Below, piece after piece: positions 7,473 through 14,510 of a stretch of DNA of 20,429 bases. The DNA lies in contig JBCCSZ010000130.1 of assembly GCA_039199225.1 (NCBI GenBank), forward strand, positions 1 through 20,429, in the 5' to 3' direction. The position numbers were made by a program, and so were the translations under genes. The notes beneath the pieces were generated by a model. That model worked only from the letters and a program-made list of their open reading frames with translations, was not told the DNA's origin and did not search any database. The number at the start of each line of letters is the position of its first letter. Positions within the stretch are counted from its first letter, which is position 1. The stretch is from JBCCSZ01 sp039199225. Its GTDB lineage: Bacteria; Bacteroidota; Bacteroidia; Chitinophagales; Saprospiraceae.

Positions 7473-8194
7473 AAGCCGAGCACGTTTCGCATTTCAAAAA
7501 CACCCTCTTTCCCCGTGAGCCATTTGGCCGCCAGCAAAGCCCCCTTGGCAAAGCCTTCTCTGGAATGCGCCGTGTGCGTGATTTGGATGTCGTCGATGGC
7601 TGAATGGTAGCGAATAGAGTGAGTGCCAGGCGCGGGATCGGTGCGCTTGGAAATGATCGAGAGGTCCGTCTGTTGATCGGAAGGATGATTGACCCATTGG
7701 TTTTTAGCATTGATTTTTGCCAGTATGCCTTGGGCCAGAGTGATGGCTGTTCCACTGGGAGCATCCAACTTTTGGGTGTGGTGGATTTCCTCCATGTCCA
7801 CATCATAATCCGGATGGTCTTTCATCATATCGGCCAAGTACTCGTTGAGCGCAAAGAATAAATTGACGCCGATGCTGAAATTAGACGCATAAATAAAACC
7901 ACCTTTCTGTTGTTTACACAAGGCTTTGATTTCTTCGAAGCGATCCAACCAGCCCGTCGTACCACTGACCACTGGAACGCCTGCGCGAAGGCAGGTCGAA
8001 ATATTTTCGAAGGCACTTTCTGGCCGGCTGAACTCTATGACTACATCGGCTTTTTGGAGGTTTTGTGTGTTAAACTCGGCGCGATTGTTCAAGTCGATGC
8101 GCAAGACAACTTCCCAGCCTTTTTCTACAGCCAGCCGATCGATGGTTTTACCCATCTTGCCATAACCAACGAGAGCTATTTTCATTTTATTCAA
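7469..8194 (-). CDS. dapB: 4-hydroxy-tetrahydrodipicolinate reductase
   Basis: DapB reduces 4-hydroxy-tetrahydrodipicolinate with NAD(P)H in the diaminopimelate/lysine pathway. The protein has 241 residues, on the short side (~270 in E. coli). The nucleotide-binding GYGKMGK is at residues 10-16, VVIEFSRPE at 51-59 and VVSGTTGW at 75-82. The catalytic signature EIHHTQKLDAPSGTA at 136-150 contains the conserved His pair and Lys. The C-terminal THTAHSREGFAKGALLAAKWL is also typical. Translation may begin at the first ATG (8192-8194) or three codons later at MKIALVGYG. It faces the Hsp70-like gene tail to tail, and their stop codons overlap by four bases. Confidence 0.95.
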   Translation of the reverse strand: MNKMKIALVGYGKMGKTIDRLAVEKGWEVVLRIDLNNRAEFNTQNLQKADVVIEFSRPESAFENISTCLRAGVPVVSGTTGWLDRFEEIKALCKQQKGGFIYASNFSIGVNLFFALNEYLADMMKDHPDYDVDMEEIHHTQKLDAPSGTAITLAQGILAKINAKNQWVNHPSDQQTDLSIISKRTDPAPGTHSIRYHSAIDDIQITHTAHSREGFAKGALLAAKWLTGKEGVFEMRNVLGF

Positions 8195-8330
8195 AAAATT
8201 TGTGACCTACCAAGTGTAAGAACGTCAAAAAGGTACAAATGAGGAAAATTAGATATACTATTTGCTGAGACAAACAATTGATCCAAAGAATTTGTCAAAG
8301 CACAAAGTCTGACTGTGCAAATAAACACAG

Positions 8331-8363
8331 AAAGCCTTCATTCAAAAAAGAATTGAAGGCTTT
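8331..8363. terminator. Hairpin terminator downstream of the cysteine desulfurase
   Basis: A 10-base perfect stem (AAAGCCTTCA at 8331-8340 with TGAAGGCTTT at 8354-8363) encloses a 13-base A-rich loop. On the plus strand a run of seven T follows from 8361. On the minus strand the tail is the weaker TTTCTGTGTTTATTT. The only gene running toward it is the desulfurase, which ends at 8382 on the minus strand, so it probably stops that transcript and may work in both directions. Confidence 0.7.
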
Positions 8364-8381
8364 TTTTATTAGATCAATGGC

Positions 8382-9524
8382 TTAACCGACGACCTTTTGT
8401 GGAATCATGCTTTTCATTTTTTCAATAACGTAGTCGATCTCTTCGCGTTTGTTGTAGGGCGAAAATGAAAAGCGAATGGTTTTGCGATCGGGGTCCAAGC
8501 GAAGGGCTTCCAAGACATGCGAACCCTGTTCTGCTCCCGAGCTGCAGGCACTGCCACCGGAGGCACTGATACCTGCAATGTCGAGGTTGAGCAATAGGAG
8601 GTCGGACTTGGGCGAAGCTGGAAAAGAGACACTCAAAACCTTGTGGTGATAGCGGCCGTCGTAGTCCCCATTGAACTGGATGTCTTCGAAATGTTGGAGT
8701 AGCTGCTCTTTCATGTAGCTGCGCAGGGCTTCCATTTTCTCTCGATAGGGACCCATATTTTCGCAGGCAATTTCCAGCGCCTTGGCCAGGCCGACGATGC
8801 CGTAGATGTTCTCTGTACCACCCCGCATATTACGCTCCTGCGACCCACCGTCTATGTATGGCTTGATTTGGTTGTCGTTGTTGATGTAAATAAATCCAAC
8901 CCCTTTTGGGCCGTGGAATTTATGTGAGGCACCAGAGAGAAAACTGATTTTTTGTTTGGACAGGTCAAAAGGAAAATAGCCGATGGTCTGTACGGTATCA
9001 GAATGAAAATAAGCCTGGTATTGATGGCAGAGTGCTGCCACTGCATCCAAGTCGATCATCGTTCCAATCTCGTTATTGGAATGCATTAGGCTGACCAGCG
9101 TTTTTTCGGTTGATTGTTGCAGCAAGCTTTCCAGCTCTTCCAGAGATATGCGCCCTTTGCCATCCAATGATAGAAATACGACTTCGATGCCGTGTGTTTG
9201 TTGAAGCGATTCCAGGGTATGCAACACGCAGTGATGCTCCATGTCTGTGGTGATGAATCGCTTGACACCTAGGTCGCGCACGGCACATTTCAAGGCCATA
9301 TTGTTGGATTCTGTCCCTCCGGAGGTAAAGAATATTTCTCCGATGGAAGCGCCCAGATAGTTGGCTACCTTTTTTCGGGCTTCTTCGATGATGGAACGGG
9401 CTGTCCGTCCTTCGGCATGGATGGACGAGGGGTTGCCATAGGCTTGTCGCATGGTCTCGGACATGGTCTCTATGACCTGTTCTTGAATCGGTGTAGTGGC
9501 AGCATTGTCAAGGTAAACGCGCAT
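8382..9524 (-). CDS. Cysteine desulfurase, NifS/IscS family
   Basis: A PLP enzyme that removes sulfur from cysteine, leaving alanine and an enzyme persulfide that feeds Fe-S clusters or tRNA thiolation. It has 380 residues, normal for NifS/IscS. The N-terminal signature YLDNAATTP is at 4-12 and TSGGTESNN at 67-75. His97 in TDMEHH stacks on PLP. The PLP lysine is K202 in SGASHKFHGPKG, and the catalytic mobile-loop cysteine is C327 in SGGSACSSG. No iscU, sufE or thiI homologue is visible in the window, so the acceptor is unknown. It lies 139 bases downstream of a second class-V PLP enzyme on the same strand, with a hairpin between them, so separate transcription is likely. Confidence 0.94.
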   Translation of the reverse strand: MRVYLDNAATTPIQEQVIETMSETMRQAYGNPSSIHAEGRTARSIIEEARKKVANYLGASIGEIFFTSGGTESNNMALKCAVRDLGVKRFITTDMEHHCVLHTLESLQQTHGIEVVFLSLDGKGRISLEELESLLQQSTEKTLVSLMHSNNEIGTMIDLDAVAALCHQYQAYFHSDTVQTIGYFPFDLSKQKISFLSGASHKFHGPKGVGFIYINNDNQIKPYIDGGSQERNMRGGTENIYGIVGLAKALEIACENMGPYREKMEALRSYMKEQLLQHFEDIQFNGDYDGRYHHKVLSVSFPASPKSDLLLLNLDIAGISASGGSACSSGAEQGSHVLEALRLDPDRKTIRFSFSPYNKREEIDYVIEKMKSMIPQKVVG

Positions 9525-9564
9525 CTGGTTTGGATAAATTAGATGTTGTAAAAAAATTAAAGCC

Positions 9565-9584
9565 CAGAACAGACCGTTGTTCTG
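9565..9584 (-). terminator. Hairpin between the two class-V PLP enzyme genes
   Basis: Inverted repeat CAGAACA (9565-9571) and TGTTCTG (9578-9584) with a six-base loop. Read on the minus strand, it comes about 80 bases after the stop of the 503-residue enzyme. It is followed within about eight bases by a T-rich stretch (TTTAATTTTTTT), as in an intrinsic terminator, although the gap before the T run is longer than ideal. Confidence 0.4.
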
Positions 9585-9663
9585 TTACATATTTTCTCCT
9601 TTCAACATTAATTTGGAGATCAAAGTTTTATGGAGAACCTATCTAAAAATCTTTGGACAGGCA

Positions 9664-11175
9664 CTAAGTCATAGAAGCCGAAAACCAATTGCTGATCATG
9701 TCCGGTCCTGGATCGGTAAAATCCTCGTGGAAAAACTCATTGGTTTGCGCATCGTATTGATATTCCTTAGACCAAGCTGGAAAATGTAGGCACAGTTCGC
9801 GGATGGCCTTTAGCATGTAGCGCATTTCCCGATCCGTCATAATTGGATGGATGGACAGCCGAATCCAACCGGGCTTATCGGACAAATCGCCGGCGCTGAT
9901 ACTACTGGTGATTCGCCTGGACTTGTCTTCGGATACCCGCAGTAGATAGTGGCCATAAGTCCCTGCGCAGGAACAACCACCCCGTACCTGAATGCCAAAG
10001 CGATCGTTGAGTAGCTTGACGCCTAAGTTGTAGTGGAGCCCTTCGATGTAGAAAGACAAGACACCCAAGCGATTGGGGATGTTGTCTGCTAGTACATGCA
10101 AGCCTGGCATGTCGTTGAGGGCAGGCCAAAGAATGTTGAGCAGCTCTTTTTCGCGCGCGAGAATCTTATCGACGCTCATTTGTTCTTTCAGTTGGATACA
10201 GAGCGCCACTTTGATGGTTTGCAAAAAGGCAGGTGTTCCGCCGTCCTCGCGGGCTTCAATCTGCTCGAGGTATTTGTGTTCTCCCCATGGGTTGGTCCAG
10301 TCGACCGTACCGCCCCCAGGATTGTCGGGGATTTTGTTGTTGTACAATTTGGGATCAAATACGAGAATGCCGGTTGTGCCGGGGCCACCCAGAAATTTGT
10401 GCGGTGAGAAGAAGATGGCATCGAGTCTTTCTGCCTCGTCCTTGGGACGCATGTTGATGTCGATGTAGGGGGCCGAGCAGGCGAAGTCAACGAAGCAGTA
10501 GCCATCCGACTGGTGCATCAACTTGGCAATCTGGTGGTAAGGTGTTTTGATGCCTGTGACGTTGGAACAGGAGGTGATGGCAGCAATTTTTGTCTGGCGA
10601 TTCTGGTATTTGTTGAGCAATGTCGTTAGGTGTTCCATGCAGACCAACCCTTGATCGTCCGCCTCAATCACCTCTACATCGGCCAAGGTCTCTAGCCAAC
10701 TGGTTTGATTGGAGTGGTGTTCCATGTGAGAGACGAAAACGATGGGGCGTTCTTCTTCTGAAACATTCAGTCGATGGCGCCACTTTTCGTGGACCTTGAG
10801 GCCCAATATCCGTTGGAATTTATTGACCACCCCTGTCATACCGGAGTTGGAGGAGATAATAATGTCGCTTTCGTGGGCTCCAACGTGTTTCTTGATGAGC
10901 TTTTTGGCCTGATGGTAGGCTTGGGTCATGGTGCAGCCAGTCACAGTGGTTTCTGTGTGTGTATTTCCCACAAAGGGAGCAATTTGTTGTTGTAAGAGTT
11001 GCTCGATGGGGCGGTAGAGGCGGCCACTGGCAGTCCAATCGGCATAAATGATGCGTTTGCGGCCATAGGGCGTTTCAAATCCGTGATTTTGTCCGATTAC
11101 CTGCCTTCTAAAGGGCTGAAAATACTGCTCAAGCGTCTGTGTTTCTTTTTGTACTAGGGTTGAATCTAAGCTCAT
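9664..11175 (-). CDS. Aminotransferase class V-fold PLP enzyme, cysteine-desulfurase/selenocysteine-lyase-like
   Basis: A 503-residue fold-type I PLP enzyme related to SufS-like proteins but longer (SufS is about 400). YADWTASGRLY (44-54) replaces the usual LDNAA-x-(T/S). SHMEHHSNQTSW (149-160) includes the PLP-stacking histidine. FVDFACSAPY (228-237) holds the PLP-binding aspartate, and SPHKFLGGPGTTG (257-269) holds the Schiff-base lysine K260. RGGCSCAGTYGHY (398-410) has a C-x-C where SufS has its single catalytic cysteine. An insertion after GGGTVDWTNPW and a ~45-residue C-terminal extension rich in aromatic and acidic residues add length. The reaction is not certain: cysteine desulfuration, another C-S lyase role or a different class-V chemistry are all possible. 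A TAnnTTTG element lies upstream at 11218-11225. Confidence 0.85.
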   Translation of the reverse strand: MSLDSTLVQKETQTLEQYFQPFRRQVIGQNHGFETPYGRKRIIYADWTASGRLYRPIEQLLQQQIAPFVGNTHTETTVTGCTMTQAYHQAKKLIKKHVGAHESDIIISSNSGMTGVVNKFQRILGLKVHEKWRHRLNVSEEERPIVFVSHMEHHSNQTSWLETLADVEVIEADDQGLVCMEHLTTLLNKYQNRQTKIAAITSCSNVTGIKTPYHQIAKLMHQSDGYCFVDFACSAPYIDINMRPKDEAERLDAIFFSPHKFLGGPGTTGILVFDPKLYNNKIPDNPGGGTVDWTNPWGEHKYLEQIEAREDGGTPAFLQTIKVALCIQLKEQMSVDKILAREKELLNILWPALNDMPGLHVLADNIPNRLGVLSFYIEGLHYNLGVKLLNDRFGIQVRGGCSCAGTYGHYLLRVSEDKSRRITSSISAGDLSDKPGWIRLSIHPIMTDREMRYMLKAIRELCLHFPAWSKEYQYDAQTNEFFHEDFTDPGPDMISNWFSASMT

Positions 11176-11217
11176 GTATATTTGGTTTTACTGATGCGAG
11201 CACCATAATTTGCAGAC

Positions 11218-11225
11218 CAAATTTA
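11218..11225 (-). promoter_or_regulatory. Putative Bacteroidota -7 element (TAAATTTG)
   Basis: On the minus strand TAAATTTG matches the Bacteroidota -7 consensus TAnnTTTG exactly, about 43 bases upstream of the ATG of the 503-residue PLP enzyme. No clear TTG is seen 19-21 bases further upstream, so this is a half-site match only. Confidence 0.4.
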
Positions 11226-11315
11226 CAGATAAGCCGGAGAATTCTACCTATGCACTGAGGGAATTTTACAGATATATGAACAAACTTTCATACAATTTAT
11301 CGCCTGTTGGGCGCT

Positions 11316-12713
11316 TTAAACCGTTTTTACCATTTCCTTGAGGATTTCATTGACATCGGCTTTGATCTTGTGGGCCAGATTTTCGGCAATGACCTGAGAA
11401 GTACTTTCGGTATAAATCCGGATGATTGGCTCCGTGTTGGACTTTCGGAGATGAATCCAATCCGACTCGAATTCAATCTTTAGACCATCGATCGTATTGG
11501 TTTTTTCGTTTTGATACTTCTCCTCCAAGTGCTTGAGCAAATGGTTTAGGTTGATCTCAGGGGTTAGTTGGATCTTATTCTTTGAGATGTGGTAAGCCGG
11601 ATAAGTTTTGCGGAGAAAAGACAAGGGGCGCTTGTATTCTGTCAGGTAAGACAGCATGAGTGCAACACCAACCAAGGCATCGCGACCGTAATGCAGCGCA
11701 GGGTAAATGACGCCGCCATTTCCTTCGCCGCCGATGACAGCACCGATTTCCTTCATTTTGTGAACGACATTGACTTCGCCTACGGCTGAGGCTTGATAGG
11801 TGCAGCCGTGTTTTTCGGTGACTTCGCGTAATGCCTGGGTGGAAGATAGGTTGGAAACGGTTGGACCCTTGGTGTTTTGTAAGACATAGTCGGCAATGGC
11901 CACTAGGGTATATTCTTCGCCAAACAACTCTCCGTCCTCCGATACGAAGCAGAGGCGGTCAACATCCGGGTCGACGGCGATGCCAAAATCGGCCCGATTG
12001 GATTCGATGCTGGAACAGAGTTCCCGAAGATTTTCCAGGAGTGGCTCAGGATTGTGTGCAAAATTGCCGGTCATCTCACCATTGATGAGTACCACCTCGC
12101 AACCCAATTGCTCCAAAAGCGGAACGATGGAAATGGCACCGGTAGAGTTAATGGCATCGACCACCACCTTAAAGCCCCTTTCTTTGATGGCCTCCTTCTT
12201 GACGAGCGGAAGCTTAAAGATTTCGTCTATGTGCTTTTGGATGTATTGATCTTTGTATTCGTAAGTACCTAATTTATCCACTGTAGCGTAATCAATGTCT
12301 CCTTTTTCGACCAAGTCCAGTAGGTCTTTTCCATCTTGAGCGGAAATGAATTCTCCTTTCTCGTTCAACAACTTGAGGGCATTCCACTGCTTGGGATTGT
12401 GGCTGGCCGTCAGGATGATGCCACCGCCAGCTGCTTCCATTGGAACAGCCATTTCGACGGTTGGTGTTGTGCTGAGACCAAGGTCGACAATGTGAATGCC
12501 CAGGCATTGCAATGTACTGCACACCAATTTGCTGACCAGTTCACCAGAAATCCGGGCATCTCTGCCCAAAACCACCTTTGGTGACTTGCCATTTTTCAGT
12601 AGCCAGCTTCCGTATGCCGCTGTACACTCGACGATGTCCTGGGGCGTCAGATTATCTCCTGCCTTGCCGCCGATGGTCCCTCTGAAACCGGATATAGATT
12701 TAATTAATGCCAC
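11316..12713 (-). CDS. glmM: Phosphoglucosamine mutase / alpha-D-phosphohexomutase
   Basis: A phosphohexomutase, most likely GlmM, which converts glucosamine-6-phosphate to glucosamine-1-phosphate for UDP-GlcNAc and peptidoglycan synthesis. It has 465 residues. The N-terminal GFRGTIGG (9-16) is the usual substrate-entry loop. The catalytic phosphoserine is S104 in LTASHNPKQWN, the Mg-binding loop is DPDVDRL with D248, D250 and D252, and the sugar-specificity loop is GEGNGGVIYP. The C-terminal phosphate-binding loop is RKSNTEPIIRIYTES. The sugar loop has the GExNGG form rather than the GEQSGH of Gram-negative GlmM, so a phosphoglucomutase or phosphomannomutase role is not excluded. The start is a GTG at 12711-12713, 25 bases downstream of an exact TAnnTTTG element. 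Confidence 0.88.
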   Translation of the reverse strand: MALIKSISGFRGTIGGKAGDNLTPQDIVECTAAYGSWLLKNGKSPKVVLGRDARISGELVSKLVCSTLQCLGIHIVDLGLSTTPTVEMAVPMEAAGGGIILTASHNPKQWNALKLLNEKGEFISAQDGKDLLDLVEKGDIDYATVDKLGTYEYKDQYIQKHIDEIFKLPLVKKEAIKERGFKVVVDAINSTGAISIVPLLEQLGCEVVLINGEMTGNFAHNPEPLLENLRELCSSIESNRADFGIAVDPDVDRLCFVSEDGELFGEEYTLVAIADYVLQNTKGPTVSNLSSTQALREVTEKHGCTYQASAVGEVNVVHKMKEIGAVIGGEGNGGVIYPALHYGRDALVGVALMLSYLTEYKRPLSFLRKTYPAYHISKNKIQLTPEINLNHLLKHLEEKYQNEKTNTIDGLKIEFESDWIHLRKSNTEPIIRIYTESTSQVIAENLAHKIKADVNEILKEMVKTV

Positions 12714-13081
12714 AGTGTGTTGATTTTCAATAGTTTACAAAAGTATACGTGCCTGTTGCTGTGCAGGCGTCGAATAATTCATGCTGTTGATTAAATAGTC
12801 TCGGTCAGTTAAACAGTTCCTAGATGCTGTTAATCCAATACCTAGCGAACTGCTTGAGCCTGGTTTGAAAACCAGATAGAAGTCATTCAAGTTGGCGTAA
12901 AAATAGAAAAAATACAGCCTATCGAATGATGTAGCGAGATAATTTTTCTTAACAATTACTTGGCCACAAAGAAAAGCTGTGTCTCTTTCTTCGGCAGCTG
13001 GCCACTAATCTGAATAGCCTTTTTGACTTTACGGCAACTTGACTGAAATGTTTTAGGCGCTCGCAAAACTCTTCTATCTTT
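12714..13081. other. 368-base divergent intergenic region
   Basis: This gap separates the divergent glmM and PAP2 genes. I see no credible coding frame, tRNA or repeat array. It holds one -7-like element for each gene (minus strand 12738-12745, plus strand 13075-13082). Near 12961-13004 there is a nested inverted repeat: outer TGGCCA arms at 12961-12966 and 12999-13004, inner GCTG at 12976-12979 with CAGC at 12995-12998. The middle part is AT-rich without obvious structure. Confidence 0.6.
12738..12745 (-). promoter_or_regulatory. Putative Bacteroidota -7 element for glmM (TACTTTTG)
   Basis: The minus strand reads TACTTTTG, an exact TAnnTTTG match, 24 bases upstream of the GTG start of glmM. 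A short leader of this size is reasonable. No convincing -33 TTG is seen at the expected distance. Confidence 0.45.
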
Positions 13082-13082
13082 G
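13075..13082 (+). promoter_or_regulatory. Putative Bacteroidota -7 element for PAP2 gene (TATCTTTG)
   Basis: TATCTTTG matches TAnnTTTG exactly, with a weak TTTT at 13051-13054 placed 20 bases upstream where a TTTG would be expected. Transcription would begin near 13089. The last base of the element is the first base of the GTG at 13082, so that GTG could not be the start codon on this transcript. Confidence 0.5.
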
Positions 13083-13720
13083 TGGCGTCTTTATCTCGTA
13101 AGCATCTGCTAAATCCCCTTCTATTGTCTGATTTGTTACAATACGATGTATTTCTGATCGAATGGCTTCATGCAAATGGTCACAACGGCTTTTTGGACTG
13201 GCTGATGCCAATGTGGCGTAATAAGCTCTTTTGGATACCACTATATATATTGATTGCTGTTCATCTGTTTTGGAAATTTCAAAAAAAGGGCTTTTGGATC
13301 ATTGCTTTGGCCTTATTGACGATCGGCCTGGCGGATACCTGTAGCAGCAAGGTCATCAAACCCTGGGTCCAACGGGCCAGGCCCTGTCAATCAGCGGAAG
13401 TACTGCCCAAAATCCATCCTCTGGTTACTTGTGGCAGTGGCTACAGCTTTCCCTCCTCGCATGCGACCAATCATTTTGCCCTGGCCATGTTCCTGGGATT
13501 AACTTTAACATTTGGCCACAAAACCTGCTGGCTGTTTTGGGGGTTGATCTTATGGGCAGCCAGTATATCCTTCGGTCAGGTGTATGTAGGGCTTCACTAT
13601 CCGACCGATATACTAGCTGGGGCATTGTTGGGCAGCCTGTTGGGCTGGCTGGTATACCTTATTAGACATATATTGGAAAGGCGATTCCTGCCGCAGTTGT
13701 CGAAGAAAAGCCAAGTTTAA
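13082..13720 (+). CDS. PAP2-family membrane phosphatase
   Basis: A membrane phosphatase of the type 2 phosphatidic-acid phosphatase family. Likely substrates are undecaprenyl pyrophosphate, PAP-type lipids or similar lipid phosphates on the outer face of the inner membrane. The 212-residue frame has about five hydrophobic segments and the three PAP2 motifs in order: KPWVQRARP (K-x6-RP), FPSSHATNHF (PS-x-H) and GQVYVGLHYPTDILAG (H-x3-D). The third motif normally begins SR, but here the arginine position is glutamine. The frame opens at a GTG at 13082, but a promoter -7 element overlaps that codon. The TTG at 13124 would give a protein starting next to the first family-conserved segment and fits better. 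The C-terminus is basic and cytoplasmic. Confidence 0.85.
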   Translation: MASLSRKHLLNPLLLSDLLQYDVFLIEWLHANGHNGFLDWLMPMWRNKLFWIPLYILIAVHLFWKFQKKGFWIIALALLTIGLADTCSSKVIKPWVQRARPCQSAEVLPKIHPLVTCGSGYSFPSSHATNHFALAMFLGLTLTFGHKTCWLFWGLILWAASISFGQVYVGLHYPTDILAGALLGSLLGWLVYLIRHILERRFLPQLSKKSQV

Positions 13721-13804
13721 AATTGTATTTATTTCCGAGAAAATAGCGAATATTGTTTGGTCAGTACTTTGCCTTGCCATGTAATACTTGGAAGTAAAGA
13801 ATCG

Positions 13805-13812
13805 TACTTTTG
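13805..13812 (+). promoter_or_regulatory. Putative -7 element ahead of the sigma-factor operon (TACTTTTG)
   Basis: TACTTTTG is an exact TAnnTTTG match in the 241-base gap before the ECF sigma gene, giving a predicted leader of about 140 bases. The nearest TTG trinucleotides upstream are 14 and 28 bases away, not the preferred 19-21, so support is partial. If the operon is autoregulated, a different ECF-type promoter would be expected here instead. Confidence 0.3.
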
Positions 13813-13961
13813 ATGGACTTACTGACACTTAGGGTCAAATTTTTAGCCTAAATGAGCTGTGGCGTACAACCATTCTAGCCTCAATCAGCTCTTTTAAGTG
13901 ATACATTGGTTTTAGCCGGCTCGACTAATGAAGCAATGAGAACACAAACAACTGAAATCCA

Positions 13962-14495
13962 ATGCCTTATAGCCCTACAATGACAGATATCGAATTGATA
14001 GAATCCTGTATAGCGAATGATCGCCTGGCGCAAAAGCGGCTGTACGAGCGGTACAAGAACGCCATGTTCACAATCGCTTACCGGATTACTGGAGATTTTG
14101 AAAGTGCAAGTGATGTGTTGCAGGATGCATTCATCAACGTTTTTAGGGGGCTCAAGCAATTTCGCAAAGAGTCCACCTTGGGAGCCTGGATTAAGACCAT
14201 CGTAGTTCGTACGGCTCTGAAGAGTATCAAAAAGAGGGTACACTTTGAGCCCATCGAAAATCAAAACATCAACAGCTTTGTCGATTGGGGCCACCACTTG
14301 GATGCCGAGTACCTCGAAAAGGCCATTACCGCCTTGCCAGAGGGCTATCGGGCCGTCTTTGTGTTGATCGAGGTAGAAGGTTACAGCCATAAGGAAGTGG
14401 CAGATATGATGAGCATTTCGGTTGGAACATCGAAATCGCAATTGTTTTACGCCAAAAAGAGGCTGCGCCGATTGGTGAGCCAATACAGTCAATAA
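13962..14495 (+). CDS. ECF-type RNA polymerase sigma-70 factor
   Basis: A 177-residue extracytoplasmic-function sigma factor that directs RNA polymerase to a stress- or envelope-related promoter set. Region 2 covers about residues 20-90, with AQKRLYERYKNAMFTIAYRI, then DVLQDAFINVFRGLKQFR (the core-binding and -10 recognition helices) and TLGAWIKTIVVRTALKSIKKR. Region 4 covers about 120-175, with LEKAITALPEGYRAVFVLIE and the helix-turn-helix YSHKEVADMMSISVGTSKSQLFYAKKRLRRL. The first ATG is at 13962, but the ATG at 13980 (MTDIELIESC) matches the usual family start and may be the true one. The stop is 15 bases before the anti-sigma gene. Regulation by that membrane partner is inferred from the gene order. 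Confidence 0.92.
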   Translation: MPYSPTMTDIELIESCIANDRLAQKRLYERYKNAMFTIAYRITGDFESASDVLQDAFINVFRGLKQFRKESTLGAWIKTIVVRTALKSIKKRVHFEPIENQNINSFVDWGHHLDAEYLEKAITALPEGYRAVFVLIEVEGYSHKEVADMMSISVGTSKSQLFYAKKRLRRLVSQYSQ

Positions 14496-14510
14496 TCCCT
14501 TAAACGATCT

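Noticed and set aside
12961..13004. TGGCCA arms as transposon ends
   Set aside because: Only six bases, 32 bases apart, with no transposase and no target duplication.
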